A DNA stretch of 64,000 nt from Variovorax paradoxus (lineage in GTDB: Bacteria; Pseudomonadota; Gammaproteobacteria; Burkholderiales; Burkholderiaceae_C): contig NZ_CP102931.1 of assembly GCF_024734665.1 (NCBI RefSeq), forward strand, positions 6,074,001 through 6,138,000, read 5' to 3'. A program made the translations under genes and the position numbers. The first letter of the stretch is position 1; every line of letters starts with the position of its first letter. The notes under the pieces were generated by a model. The model ran no database searches. It saw only the letters and a list, made by a program, of their open reading frames with translations, and was not told the DNA's origin. Below, piece by piece: positions 1 to 9,152 of the stretch.

Positions 1-971
1 TCGATGGCAAGGAGATCCGGCTCAACGACCTCTGGCCGAGCGACGAGGAAATCGACTCGATCGTCGCGGCCTCCGTCAGGCCCGAGATGTTCCGCAAGGT
101 CTACGAGCCCATGTTCGCGATCCACGCGGACAGCGGCGAAAAGGTGAGCCCGCAGTACGACTGGCGACCGCAGTCCACCTACATCCGCCGGCCGCCCTAC
201 TGGGACAGCGAGGGCGTGGGCGCGCTCGCGGCCAATCCGCGCACGCTGCGCGGCATGCGGCCGCTGGCGCTGCTGCCGGACAACATCACGACCGACCACC
301 TGTCGCCGTCCAACGCGATCCTGCTGGACAGCGCCGCTGGCGAGTACCTGGCGAAGATGGGTCTTCCGGAAGAAGACTTCAACTCCTACGCCACGCACCG
401 CGGCGACCACCTGACGGCCATGCGCGCCACCTTCGCCAACCCGCAACTCGTCAACGAGATGGCGGTGGTCGACGGCGTGCAGAAGAAGGGATCGCTCGCG
501 CGCATCGAGCCTGAAGGCAAGGTCGTGCGCATGTGGGAGGCGATCGAGACCTACCTGAACCGCAGGCAGCCGCTGATCATCGTGGCCGGTGCCGACTACG
601 GCCAGGGCTCGTCGCGCGACTGGGCCGCCAAGGGCGTGCGCCTGGCCGGCGTGGAAACCGTCGTGGCCGAGGGCTTCGAGCGCATCCACCGCACCAACCT
701 GCTCGGCATGGGCGTGCTGCCGCTGGAATTCAAGCCCGGCACCACGCGGCTCACGCTGGGCCTGGACGGCACCGAAACCTACGACGTGATCGGCAAGCCC
801 GCACCGCGCGCCGACCTCACGCTGGTCGTCCACCACAGGAGCGGCGACACGCTGCAGGTTCCGGTGACCTGCCGGCTGGACACCGCCGAGGAAGTGTCGA
901 TCTACGAAGCAGGCGGCGTGCTGCAGCGCTTTGCACAAGACTTCCTGGCCGAGAACAAGTCGGCAGCCTGA
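1..971 (+). CDS. acnD: Fe/S-dependent 2-methylisocitrate dehydratase AcnD (5' truncated)
   Basis: This is the C-terminal part of an aconitase-family hydratase. The frame is open from base 3, so the gene begins outside the window. The swivel domain is clear: a GADYGQGSSRDWAAKG stretch near bases 585-640 is followed by FERIHRTNLLGMGVLPLEF, the substrate-binding signature of aconitases. AcnD dehydrates 2-methylcitrate in the methylcitrate route of propionate breakdown and makes a 2-methylaconitate isomer that needs PrpF. The prpF gene starts 23 bases downstream, which separates this from housekeeping AcnA. The Fe-S cysteines lie in the missing part. The upstream prpB and prpC genes are presumably just outside the window. 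Confidence 0.93.
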   Translation, partial: DGKEIRLNDLWPSDEEIDSIVAASVRPEMFRKVYEPMFAIHADSGEKVSPQYDWRPQSTYIRRPPYWDSEGVGALAANPRTLRGMRPLALLPDNITTDHLSPSNAILLDSAAGEYLAKMGLPEEDFNSYATHRGDHLTAMRATFANPQLVNEMAVVDGVQKKGSLARIEPEGKVVRMWEAIETYLNRRQPLIIVAGADYGQGSSRDWAAKGVRLAGVETVVAEGFERIHRTNLLGMGVLPLEFKPGTTRLTLGLDGTETYDVIGKPAPRADLTLVVHHRSGDTLQVPVTCRLDTAEEVSIYEAGGVLQRFAQDFLAENKSAA

Positions 972-994
972 AGACAACCACCACTCCATTTGCC

Positions 995-2188
995 ATGGCA
1001 TCCGTTCCCCAGATCAAGATTCCCGCCGTCTACATGCGCGGCGGCACCAGCAAGGGCGTGTTCTTTCGCCTGCAGGACCTGCCCGCGGCGGCGCGCCAGC
1101 CCGGGCCGGCGCGCGATGCGCTGCTGCTGCGAGTGATCGGTAGCCCCGACCCCTACGCCAAGCAGATCGACGGCATGGGCGCGGCCACCTCCTCCACCTC
1201 GAAGACCGTGATCCTGTCGCGCTCCACGCGGCCGGACCACGACGTCGACTATCTGTTCGGCCAGGTCTCCATCGACAGCGCCTTCGTCGACTGGTCGGGC
1301 AACTGCGGCAACCTGTCGGCGGCGGTCGGTCCGTTCGCGATTGCGCAGGGCCTGATCGACCGGGCGCGCGTGCCGCAGAACGGCATGTGCACCGTGCGCA
1401 TCTGGCAGGCCAACATCGGCAAGACCATCGTCGCCCACGTGCCGATCGCCCGAGGCGAGGTTCAGGAAACCGGCGACTTCGAACTCGACGGCGTGACCTT
1501 CCCCGCGGCCGAGGTGCCGCTGGAATTCATCGACCCGGCCGACGAGGGCGACGGCGAAGGCGGCGGCGCGATGTTCCCGACCGGCAAGGTGGTCGAGGAG
1601 CTCGAAGTGCCCGGCGTGGGCACTTTGCGCGCCACGCTGATCAACGCGGGCATTCCGACCATCTTCGTCAACGCAGGCGACATCGGCTACACCGGCACCG
1701 AGTTGCAGGACGCCATCAACGGTGACGCGAAGGCACTGGCAATGTTCGAGGCGATCCGCGCGCATGGCGCGGTGAAGATGGGCCTCATCAAGGACATCGG
1801 TGAAGCGGCCAAACGCCAGCACACGCCCAAGGTGGCCTTCGTCGCAACGCCCAGGGACTACACGGCCTCCAGCGGCAAGGCAGTGAAGGCGGCGGACGTG
1901 GACCTGCTCGTGCGTGCGCTGTCGATGGGCAAGCTGCACCACGCCATGATGGGCACGGCCGCGGTCGCCATCGGCACCGCAGCGGCGATCCCCGGCACGC
2001 TGGTGAACCTTGCGGCCGGCGGTGGCGAGCGCCAGGCAGTGCGCTTCGGCCACCCATCGGGCACGCTGCGCGTCGGCGCCGAGGCCCGCAAGGTCGATGG
2101 CGAATGGGTGGTGACCAAGGCCCTGATGAGCCGGAGCGCCCGCGTGTTGATGGAAGGCTGGGTGCGCGTGCCTGGCGACAGTTTCTGA
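995..2188 (+). CDS. prpF: 2-methylaconitate cis-trans isomerase PrpF
   Basis: The 397-residue protein has the PrpF-family start (IPAVYMRGGTSKGVFF) and the WSGNCGNLSAAVGPFA core typical of this diaminopimelate-epimerase fold. PrpF isomerises the 2-methylaconitate made by AcnD so that it can be hydrated to 2-methylisocitrate. The ATG at 995 puts the conserved MRGGTSKG near residue 14. A longer open frame runs back into acnD but is not needed. The gene lies 23 bases after acnD in the same direction, so the two are very likely co-transcribed. Confidence 0.95.
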   Translation: MASVPQIKIPAVYMRGGTSKGVFFRLQDLPAAARQPGPARDALLLRVIGSPDPYAKQIDGMGAATSSTSKTVILSRSTRPDHDVDYLFGQVSIDSAFVDWSGNCGNLSAAVGPFAIAQGLIDRARVPQNGMCTVRIWQANIGKTIVAHVPIARGEVQETGDFELDGVTFPAAEVPLEFIDPADEGDGEGGGAMFPTGKVVEELEVPGVGTLRATLINAGIPTIFVNAGDIGYTGTELQDAINGDAKALAMFEAIRAHGAVKMGLIKDIGEAAKRQHTPKVAFVATPRDYTASSGKAVKAADVDLLVRALSMGKLHHAMMGTAAVAIGTAAAIPGTLVNLAAGGGERQAVRFGHPSGTLRVGAEARKVDGEWVVTKALMSRSARVLMEGWVRVPGDSF

Positions 2189-2222
2189 TCGACAAGCCGG
2201 AATGCGACGCGCTGGAAAGGCG

Positions 2223-3104
2223 CTACACCTGACGCGCCAGCTCGACAAAGGCCTTCAGGTAATCGACGTCGGTGTCCGCTTCCCGCGCGCCAAGAAAGAT
2301 CTGCTTGGCGATGCCGCGCGAGCCCAGCCGGACCGGCACGATTTCCATCTTCTCCGCGTACTCCTCCACCAGCCAGCGAGGCAGCGCGGCCACGCCACGG
2401 CCGCTCGCCACCATCTGCAACATGATGTCCGTTGTCTCGATGGCCTTGTGGCGCTTGGGCGTCACGCCCGCGGGCATCAGGAACATGTTGTAGATGTCCA
2501 GCCGGTCCGTCGCCACCGGGTAGGTGACGAGAACCTCCTCGGTCAGTTGCGCGGGTTTCACGTAGGGCACGTTCGCCAGGCGGTGGCCGCGCGCGACCGC
2601 GAGCACCTGCTCGTAGTCGAACACGGGCTCGTAGTGCAGGCCCGGCTTGTAGAGCGGATCGGGAGTCACCAGCAGGTCGATCTCGTAGCCGAAGAGCGCG
2701 CCGATGCCGCCGAACTGGAATTTCTGCTTCACATCCACATCCACGTCGGGCCATGACGCCAGGTACGGCGACACCACCTTCAGCAACCACTGGTAGCAGG
2801 GATGGCATTCCATGCCGATGCGCAGCGACCCGCGCTCGCCCTGGGCGAACTGGCGCAGTCGCTCTTCTGCCAGCGTGAGCTGCGGCAGCACGCGGTTGGC
2901 AACCGCCAGCAGGTACTGGCCCGCCTGAGTCAGCCGCAGGCTGCGTCCTTCGCGCTGCCAGATCTCCGTTCCGAGCTGGATCTCGAGCTTGCGGATGGAA
3001 TGGCTCAAGGCCGATTGCGTCAGGTGAAGCACTTCGGCGGCGGCCGTGAGCGAGCCTTGCTTGTCTACCTCCTGGACGATGGCGAGATGCGTGCGCTCCA
3101 ACAT
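2223..3104 (-). CDS. metR: LysR-family transcriptional regulator MetR
   Basis: The 293-residue LysR-type regulator has an N-terminal winged helix-turn-helix (residues 3-62, QGSLTAAAEVLHLTQSALSH) and a C-terminal effector-binding domain. MetR activates methionine synthase genes in response to homocysteine. The assignment rests on the N-terminal sequence, which is typical of MetR, and on the divergent metE 106 bases away. The regulator starts by an ATG at 3104 that abuts the operator-like repeats. It is convergent with prpF. Confidence 0.92.
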   Translation of the reverse strand: MLERTHLAIVQEVDKQGSLTAAAEVLHLTQSALSHSIRKLEIQLGTEIWQREGRSLRLTQAGQYLLAVANRVLPQLTLAEERLRQFAQGERGSLRIGMECHPCYQWLLKVVSPYLASWPDVDVDVKQKFQFGGIGALFGYEIDLLVTPDPLYKPGLHYEPVFDYEQVLAVARGHRLANVPYVKPAQLTEEVLVTYPVATDRLDIYNMFLMPAGVTPKRHKAIETTDIMLQMVASGRGVAALPRWLVEEYAEKMEIVPVRLGSRGIAKQIFLGAREADTDVDYLKAFVELARQV

Positions 3105-3110
3105 AACTAA

Positions 3111-3154
3111 TGAGCAGTATTCATGGATACGTGAAATAAGACCATTTTACTTCA
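3111..3154. promoter_or_regulatory. Candidate MetR operators in the metR-metE intergenic region
   Basis: The 106-base divergent gap contains TGAGCAGTATTCA at 3111-3123, close to the MetR consensus TGAA-N5-TTCA (mismatches at position 4 and at the central A/T). A second pair of arms, TGAA at 3132-3135 and TTCA at 3151-3154, flanks an AT-rich segment. Their position between divergent metR and metE fits shared autoregulation and metE activation. The sites were found by eye only. Confidence 0.6.
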
Positions 3155-3210
3155 AGAGTCGGCAAACCTACGATCCCCACTTTCTCTGACTGCCGGACGT
3201 TCCGATACCC

Positions 3211-5502
3211 ATGACCACCACCCACAACCTTGGCTTTCCCCGCATCGGCGCCAGGCGCGAATTGAAGTTCGCGCTCGAGTCGTACTGGAAGGGAGAGTCC
3301 TCGCGCGACGCGCTCAAGGCGCTCGGCGCCGAGCTGCGCCAACGCCACTGGCAAGACCAGGCCGGAATCGATCTGGTCCCGGTGGGCGACTTCGCGTTCT
3401 ACGACCAGGTGCTGGACATGAGCTTCACGCTGGGCAACCTGCCCGAGCGCGTGCGCGGCTTCCACGGCGATGCCCTGGACAACTACTTCCGCGTGGCGCG
3501 CGGCCGCTCGGCGCAGTCCGCCGAAGACCACGCGGGCTGCTGCGGCGGCGTGGCCGCCGGCGAAATGACGAAGTGGTTCGACACCAACTACCACTACATC
3601 GTCCCCGAGTTCACGTCGGCAACCGAGTTCAGGCTCGACGCATCGCGCATCCTGGAGCAGCTCGCCGAAGCCAAGGCGCAGGGCGTGAAGGCCAAGCCCG
3701 TGCTGGTCGGCCCCGTGACGTACCTGTCCATCGGCAAGGCCAAGGACGACTCCGACAAGCTCGCGCTGCTGCCGCACCTGCTGCCGGTGTACGCGGAACT
3801 GCTCGACGCGCTGGCGGCCCAGGGCGTCGAGTGGGTGCAGATCGACGAGCCCCTGCTCGTCACCGAGCTGGACGCCGACTGGCAACATGCCTTCAACACG
3901 GCCTACCACCATCTCAAGGCCGCCAAGGTCAAGATCCTGCTCGCGACCTATTTCGGCCAGCTGCAGGAGAACAAGTACCTGGCCGCCAACCTTCCGGTGG
4001 CGGGCCTGCACGTCGACGCCATCAACGGCCGCGACGACGTGGTGCCTCTGCTGAGCATGCTGCCCGCGCACAAGGTGTTGTCGCTCGGGGTCATCAATGG
4101 CCGCAACATCTGGAAGAGCGACCTGGCCGCCATCCTCGACTGGCTCGAGCCGCTGGCGCAACGCCTGGGCGACCGCCTCTGGATCGCACCGTCGTGCTCG
4201 CTGCTGCACGTGCCGGTGGATCTGGCCAGCGAGCAGAAGCTCGACGCCGAGGTCAAGTGGTGGCTCGCCTACGCGCTTCAGAAGCTCGAGGAGCTGAGAG
4301 TGCTGGCCGCCGCCCTGCGCAACGGCCGTGATGCCGTGAAGGATGAGCTGGCAGCCAATCAGGCCGCCATTTCCGCCCGCCGCAACTCGCCGCGCGTGAA
4401 CAACCCCGGCGTCAAGGCCGCCATCGCCAGGCTGAACGCGGCCTTGGGCCAGCGCAAGAGCGTCTACGCCCAGCGCGCGCCCAAGCAAGCCGCTCTGCTG
4501 AAGCTGCCGGCCTACCCGACCACCACCATCGGCTCATTCCCGCAGACTGCGGACATCCGCCATGCGCGCAGTGAGTTCAAGGCGGGTCGCCTCGATGCAG
4601 CAGGCTACAAGGCCGCGATGCAGGCCGAAATCGGCCGCAGCGTGAAGGAACAGGAAGTCCTGGGCCTGGACGTGCTGGTGCACGGCGAAGCCGAGCGCAA
4701 CGACATGGTCGAGTACTTCGGCGAGCAGCTCGACGGCTACGCCTTCAGCCAGTTCGGCTGGGTGCAGTCGTACGGTTCGCGCTGCGTGAAGCCGCCGATT
4801 CTGTTCGGCGACATCAGCCGTCCGAAGGCGATGACCGTGGAGTGGATCAAGTACGCGCAGTCGCTCACGCAAAAGCCGATGAAGGGCATGCTGACCGGTC
4901 CGGTCACCATCCTGAACTGGTCTTTCGTGCGTGACGACCAGCCGCGCTCGGTGTCGTGCCACCAGCTTGCGCTGGCCATACGCGAAGAAGTGCTCGACCT
5001 GGAAAAGGCCGGCGTGCGCGTGATCCAGATCGACGAGGCGGCGCTGCGCGAAGGTCTTCCGCTGCGCAAGTCGCAGTGGCAGGAGTACCTGGACTGGGCT
5101 GTCGAATCTTTCCGCATCACGGCCAACGGCGTGCGCGACGAGACGCAGATCCACACGCACATGTGCTATTCGGAGTTCAACGACATCATCGCGTCGATCG
5201 CCGACATGGATGCCGACGTCATCACCATCGAGACCTCGCGTTCGGACATGGAGCTGCTCGATGCCTTCGACAACTTCAAGTACCCCAACGAGATCGGCCC
5301 CGGCGTGTACGACATCCACTCGCCGAACATTCCGAGCCAGGAGCACATCGTGCAACTGATGAGGAAGGCGGCGGAGCGCGTTCCTGCCGAACGCCTGTGG
5401 GTCAACCCCGACTGCGGCCTGAAGACGCGCCAGTGGGCGGAAGTGGTGCCGGCGCTGACCAACATGGTGGCGGCCGCCAAGACGCTGCGCGCATTGGCCT
5501 GA
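3211..5502 (+). CDS. metE: 5-methyltetrahydropteroyltriglutamate--homocysteine methyltransferase (cobalamin-independent methionine synthase)
   Basis: The 763-residue protein is full length for MetE. It moves the methyl group from 5-methyltetrahydrofolate polyglutamate to homocysteine without cobalamin. The zinc ligands of the C-terminal barrel are all present: His650 and Cys652 (THMCYSEF), Glu674 (TIETSRS) and Cys735 (NPDCGLKTR). They keep the spacing of the E. coli enzyme with a constant offset of nine. The N-terminal half begins with [18 protein letters not shown], as expected. The gene is divergent from metR. No strong ribosome-binding site is visible before the ATG. Confidence 0.97.
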   Translation: MTTTHNLGFPRIGARRELKFALESYWKGESSRDALKALGAELRQRHWQDQAGIDLVPVGDFAFYDQVLDMSFTLGNLPERVRGFHGDALDNYFRVARGRSAQSAEDHAGCCGGVAAGEMTKWFDTNYHYIVPEFTSATEFRLDASRILEQLAEAKAQGVKAKPVLVGPVTYLSIGKAKDDSDKLALLPHLLPVYAELLDALAAQGVEWVQIDEPLLVTELDADWQHAFNTAYHHLKAAKVKILLATYFGQLQENKYLAANLPVAGLHVDAINGRDDVVPLLSMLPAHKVLSLGVINGRNIWKSDLAAILDWLEPLAQRLGDRLWIAPSCSLLHVPVDLASEQKLDAEVKWWLAYALQKLEELRVLAAALRNGRDAVKDELAANQAAISARRNSPRVNNPGVKAAIARLNAALGQRKSVYAQRAPKQAALLKLPAYPTTTIGSFPQTADIRHARSEFKAGRLDAAGYKAAMQAEIGRSVKEQEVLGLDVLVHGEAERNDMVEYFGEQLDGYAFSQFGWVQSYGSRCVKPPILFGDISRPKAMTVEWIKYAQSLTQKPMKGMLTGPVTILNWSFVRDDQPRSVSCHQLALAIREEVLDLEKAGVRVIQIDEAALREGLPLRKSQWQEYLDWAVESFRITANGVRDETQIHTHMCYSEFNDIIASIADMDADVITIETSRSDMELLDAFDNFKYPNEIGPGVYDIHSPNIPSQEHIVQLMRKAAERVPAERLWVNPDCGLKTRQWAEVVPALTNMVAAAKTLRALA

Positions 5503-5514
5503 GCTCAGCGCGGA

Positions 5515-5548
5515 CTCCACCGGCCCCTTCTAGGGATGCCAGGTGGAG
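5515..5548. terminator. Possible bidirectional hairpin between metE and the IclR gene
   Basis: CTCCACC at 5515-5521 pairs with GGTGGAG at 5542-5548, and inner GGC/GCC pairs extend the stem with a one-base bulge. It lies between the convergent ends of metE and the IclR gene and covers the IclR stop codon. There is no U-tract, so termination is only a guess from position. Confidence 0.3.
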
Positions 5549-6324
5549 ACCACCGCTGGAGTCTGCGCAGTGGGCCGGCCGGCCAACGCATAGGAGAGTT
5601 CGTTCGCGGCCTTCATGATCGTCTTCGCGTGGCCGAGCAGCTTTGCCTTGGGCAGCCGGTCCGCGGGGCCCGAGATGCACACCGAACCCAGCAGCGCCCA
5701 GCGCAGGCCAAAGACCGGCGCCGACACGGTCGCCACGTTCTTCTCGCGCTCGCCGATGGAGAAGTGATAGCCCTTCTTGCGGATGTCTTCATACAGCTTT
5801 CCGGGCTCGCCGGAGAACGCAAGAATCACCCGCCCCGGCGACCCCTTTTCCAGCGGCAACATCGCGCCCATGCGTGCGTGGTGCCGGATGGGCTGCGGCC
5901 CTTCCACGCGCGCCAGGCAAGTCCTGGAATTTCCTTCGCGCACATAGAACGCCGCGCTCTCGCCCGTTGCATGCGACAGGGCGAGCAGCATCGGCTCCAC
6001 CACATTGTTGGCATCGAAGCTGGCTTGGTAGCGGGCTCCGAGCCAGCCTGCCGCGGGCCCCAGCCGCCATTCGCCGTCGTCGCGCTGCACCACGTAGCCG
6101 GCAAGCGCCAGCGTGCGCAGCAGCCGCAGCGCGGTTGTCTTGTGCATGTGGCTGCGGCGGGTCAGCTCGGCCAGCGAGAGGCGCTCGTCCTGCATGCCGA
6201 AGGCATCGAGCAGCTGCAGGGCACGGGTGACGGCGGTTACGCCGCCAGTGGCGCCTTCGTCCACTTCACGCGGCTCTTCGATGACTTCGGTCGGCCTCTT
6301 GGCTGCGGGTGACTTGTTTCGCAC
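5530..6324 (-). CDS. IclR-family transcriptional regulator
   Basis: The protein has an N-terminal winged helix-turn-helix (TAVTRALQLLDAFG to LAGYVVQ) and a C-terminal IclR effector domain (RVEGPQPIRHHARMGAMLPL, then GSPGRVILAF). The GTG at 6324 gives 264 residues, the normal family length. An ATG at 6447 would give 305 residues but would translate through a palindromic operator-like sequence and nearly reach the divergent gene. The gene is divergent from the Bug receptor at 6453, so it probably controls the catabolic cluster, with an intermediate as effector. The exact ligand cannot be read from sequence. Confidence 0.88.
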   Translation of the reverse strand: MRNKSPAAKRPTEVIEEPREVDEGATGGVTAVTRALQLLDAFGMQDERLSLAELTRRSHMHKTTALRLLRTLALAGYVVQRDDGEWRLGPAAGWLGARYQASFDANNVVEPMLLALSHATGESAAFYVREGNSRTCLARVEGPQPIRHHARMGAMLPLEKGSPGRVILAFSGEPGKLYEDIRKKGYHFSIGEREKNVATVSAPVFGLRWALLGSVCISGPADRLPKAKLLGHAKTIMKAANELSYALAGRPTAQTPAVVSTWHP

Positions 6325-6325
6325 A

Positions 6326-6353
6326 GTGGTCCATGGTCCGTTCAGTGGACCAC
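6326..6353. promoter_or_regulatory. Palindromic operator candidate for the IclR regulator
   Basis: GTGGTCCA at 6326-6333 and TGGACCAC at 6346-6353 form a perfect 8-bp inverted repeat. A second TGGTCC at 6334-6339 also pairs with GGACCA at 6347-6352, so two overlapping palindromes share the right arm. The site lies just upstream of the proposed IclR start and about 100 bases from the divergent Bug gene. That is a suitable place to control both. Confidence 0.55.
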
Positions 6354-6452
6354 CATTGTATGGAGCGGAACGCAAATCTAAAGTCACTTCATGCCTGAGA
6401 GCACCACCGCTCGCAGGCACTGATTGATCGAACGATTCCGGAGACAAGACAA

Positions 6453-7439
6453 ATGCGTACCTCGAGCCCCAGCTCCATTCCTCGCCGCGCGGCCATCGGC
6501 CTCGCCCTTCTGTTTTCTTGCGGCGTGACGCTGGCGCAAGGCTATCCGGCGCGACCCATCCGCCTCGTCGTGCCGTTCCCGCCGGGCGGCGGCACGGACA
6601 TCATTGCCCGCGAGGTGGCAAACAAGGTCGCGACCTCGGAGGGCTGGACCATCGTCATCGACAACAAGCCCGGCTCTGGCGGCAACATCGGTGTCGACGC
6701 GGCGGCCAAGGCCAACCCCGACGGCTACACGCTGGTGCTGGGGCAGACCAGCAACCTCGCGATCAATCCGACGCTCTACGCCAAGCTGCCCTACGACCCG
6801 GTGAAGGACCTCGCAGCTGTCGGCCTCGTCGCCTCCGCGCCGCTGGTGCTGGTGGTCTCGGCCGCATCGCCCTACAAGAAGCTCGCGGACGTGGTCGCCG
6901 CAGCCAAGGCCAAGCCCACCGCACTCAACTACGCGAGCTCGGGCAACGGCACGGTGGCCCATCTCGCCACCGAGCAGTTCCAGAAGGCCGCGGGCGTGCA
7001 GTTCACGCATGTTCCCTACAAGGGCGCATCGCAAGGCCTGACCGACCTGGTCGGCGGCCAGATCCAGATGTACATCTCGTCCGTGCCGACCCTGATCGCG
7101 CAGATCAAGAGCGGCCAGTTGCGCGCGCTGGCCGTGACCTCGCTGCAACGCAACCGCGACTTGCCTGACGTGCCCACCATGGCCGAGTCGGGCTACAAGG
7201 ATTTCGAGGCCGTCACCTGGTTCGGCGTGGCAGGCCCCGCGGCCATGCCGAAGGATGCGGTCACCAAGCTCAACGCAGCCTTCAACAAGGCGCTCGCCAC
7301 GCCTGAAGTGCAGAAGAAGCTCGCGGCGCAAGGCGCGGAGGTGATGTCCGGCCCGCCCGAGAAGTTCGCATCGCTGATTCGCACGGACGGCGTTCGCTGG
7401 GGCGCCGTCGTCAAGGTTTCGGGCATCAAGCTGGATTGA
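6453..7439 (+). CDS. Bug-family substrate-binding protein of a tripartite tricarboxylate transporter (1 of 3)
   Basis: The 328-residue protein has a Sec signal peptide (hydrophobic stretch near residues 13-27, cleavage probably after TLA). The Bug hallmarks follow: YPARPIRLVVPFPPGGGTDIIAR, IDNKPGSGGNIG and ANPDGYTL. These periplasmic proteins bind carboxylated solutes and hand them to TctAB-type permeases. No TctA or TctB membrane genes are in the cluster, so the receptor either shares a permease encoded elsewhere or works as a sensor. It is the first gene of the set divergent from the IclR regulator. The ligand is unknown. Confidence 0.93.
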   Translation: MRTSSPSSIPRRAAIGLALLFSCGVTLAQGYPARPIRLVVPFPPGGGTDIIAREVANKVATSEGWTIVIDNKPGSGGNIGVDAAAKANPDGYTLVLGQTSNLAINPTLYAKLPYDPVKDLAAVGLVASAPLVLVVSAASPYKKLADVVAAAKAKPTALNYASSGNGTVAHLATEQFQKAAGVQFTHVPYKGASQGLTDLVGGQIQMYISSVPTLIAQIKSGQLRALAVTSLQRNRDLPDVPTMAESGYKDFEAVTWFGVAGPAAMPKDAVTKLNAAFNKALATPEVQKKLAAQGAEVMSGPPEKFASLIRTDGVRWGAVVKVSGIKLD

Positions 7440-7477
7440 GCGCCCTTCTTCATCCCATCACTTCTGAAAGCACCCTC

Positions 7478-8167
7478 ATGTCATCGCCCCTCCCCGACAT
7501 CGTCCGCAACTTCGAGCGCGTGCCCGCGCACATCGTGGCGCAGGCCGCCGAATTCCAGCCAGCCATCCTGGCCGACGTGGCCGGGCGCCGCGGCGCGGTG
7601 GACGGCCGCATCAAGGCGCTGCGCCCTCGCATGAAGCTGGCCGGCACCGCGATCACCGTGGAGGTGCGCCCCGGCGACAACCTGATGATCCATGCCGCCA
7701 TTGCCATGGCGAAGCCCGGCGACGTGCTCGTCATCGACGGCAAGGGAGACCAGACCTGCGCGCTCATGGGCACGATCATGATGACCGCCTGCAAGCAGGT
7801 CGGCATTGCCGGCGTGGTCATCGACGGGGCCTGCCGCGACAGCAACGAGATCGACGAGATGGACTTTCCGGTGTTCTCGGTCGGCACCAATCCGAACGGG
7901 CCGACCAAGAACATCGGCGGACGCATCGGCCATCCGGTGTCGATCGGCGGCGTCACGGTGCATCCGGGCGACTTCATCGTCGGTGACGGCGACGGCGTGG
8001 TCGTGGTGGAGCGCGAAAAAATCGAGTCGCTGCTGCCTCTCGCTGCGAAGAAAGTGAAGGACGAGGCCGCGCGCATCGCCGCCATCAAGGGCGGGGACAC
8101 CGCCGCCAAGTGGCTCGATGCAGCGCTGCGCACGGCCGGTGTGCTGAAGGAGGGCGAGACGCTGTGA
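7478..8167 (+). CDS. 4-carboxy-4-hydroxy-2-oxoadipate aldolase/oxaloacetate decarboxylase (RraA fold)
   Basis: The 229-residue protein matches class II pyruvate aldolases of the RraA fold. It shows DGACRDSNEI with the catalytic Arg120-Asp121 pair, then VGDGDGVVVV near the end. Family members split 4-carboxy-4-hydroxy-2-oxoadipate or 4-hydroxy-4-methyl-2-oxoglutarate into pyruvate plus oxaloacetate or pyruvate, the last step of protocatechuate 4,5-cleavage and gallate breakdown. The ATG at 7478 gives family length; an upstream ATG at 7436 overlaps the Bug gene and is less likely. The stop overlaps the next start by four bases (GTGA). Confidence 0.9.
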   Translation: MSSPLPDIVRNFERVPAHIVAQAAEFQPAILADVAGRRGAVDGRIKALRPRMKLAGTAITVEVRPGDNLMIHAAIAMAKPGDVLVIDGKGDQTCALMGTIMMTACKQVGIAGVVIDGACRDSNEIDEMDFPVFSVGTNPNGPTKNIGGRIGHPVSIGGVTVHPGDFIVGDGDGVVVVEREKIESLLPLAAKKVKDEAARIAAIKGGDTAAKWLDAALRTAGVLKEGETL

Positions 8168-9090
8168 GAGCCATCCTGGTAACGGGCGCCGACCTCGCGC
8201 CGCAGGCACTCGACCTCCTCGAGGGATACGAAGTCATCTACGCGGGCAAGACGCCGACCGAGGACGACCTCGTGGCGCTGTGCCGCGCGCATGACCCCGT
8301 GGCCATCATCGTCCGCTACGGCAAGGTGGGCGCGGCGGTCATGAACGCGGCCTCTTCGCTCAAGGTGATCTCCAAGCACGGCAGCGGCACGGACACGATC
8401 GACAAGGCGGCCGCACAGGCGCGCGGCATCGAAGTGGTCGCGGCCGTGGGCGCCAATGCCGCGGCGGTGGCCGAGCAGGCGCTCGCGCTGCTCCTGGCCT
8501 GCGCCAAGTCGGTGGTGGCGCTGGACGCGCGCATGCATGCCGGCCACTGGGACAAGGCAACGCACAAGAGCCTCGAGCTCGGCGGCCGCACCATCGGCCT
8601 CATCGGGCTCGGCGCCATCGGGCTGCGTTTCGCGCGCATGGCCGATGCGCTGGGCATGCGCGTGCTTGGGTTCGATCCGTACGCCAAGAACCTTCCGGCG
8701 TACGTACAAGCCGTGGACCTGGCGACCATCTGGGCCGAATCGGATGCCATCTCTCTGCACTGCCCGTTGACGGACGACAACCGCGGGCTGCTCAACGCCG
8801 AGACGCTGGCACGATGCAAGCGCGGCGTGATCGTCATCAACACGGCACGCGGCGGCCTGATCGAAGAGGCTGCGCTGCTGGCGGCGGTCCGCTCGGGCCA
8901 GGTGGCCATGGCCGGGCTGGACAGCTTCGCGGTCGAGCCGATGGCGCCCGGCCATCCGTTCCAGGGCGAGAAGAACTTCGTGCTGAGCCCCCACATCGGC
9001 GGCGTGACCAGCGATGCCTACGTGAACATGGGCGTGGGTGCGGCGAAGAATCTGCTGCAAGTCATCACACGCCAGACGACGGCCGCTTGA
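8164..9090 (+). CDS. NAD(P)-dependent D-2-hydroxyacid dehydrogenase
   Basis: The 308-residue protein is a D-isomer-specific 2-hydroxyacid dehydrogenase. The nucleotide-binding GLGAIG lies at residues 148-153. The catalytic triad is visible as Arg229 (NTARGG), Glu258 (FAVEP) and His277 (SPHIGG). It probably interconverts a 2-oxo acid and a D-hydroxy acid feeding or leaving the neighbouring aldolase step. The GTG start at 8164 overlaps the aldolase stop by four bases, which implies translational coupling. The substrate is not deducible. Confidence 0.9.
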   Translation: MRAILVTGADLAPQALDLLEGYEVIYAGKTPTEDDLVALCRAHDPVAIIVRYGKVGAAVMNAASSLKVISKHGSGTDTIDKAAAQARGIEVVAAVGANAAAVAEQALALLLACAKSVVALDARMHAGHWDKATHKSLELGGRTIGLIGLGAIGLRFARMADALGMRVLGFDPYAKNLPAYVQAVDLATIWAESDAISLHCPLTDDNRGLLNAETLARCKRGVIVINTARGGLIEEAALLAAVRSGQVAMAGLDSFAVEPMAPGHPFQGEKNFVLSPHIGGVTSDAYVNMGVGAAKNLLQVITRQTTAA

Positions 9091-9152
9091 GAGCCTGAGG
9101 CTCGGGGCTGCAGGGCAGCCTGCATCATCCGGACCAGAACAAGGAGACAAGA

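Noticed and set aside
902..2248. Long - strand frame opposite prpF
   Set aside because: Antisense to a clear PrpF; its Arg/His/Ala-rich content with no motif marks it as a third-position GC artefact.
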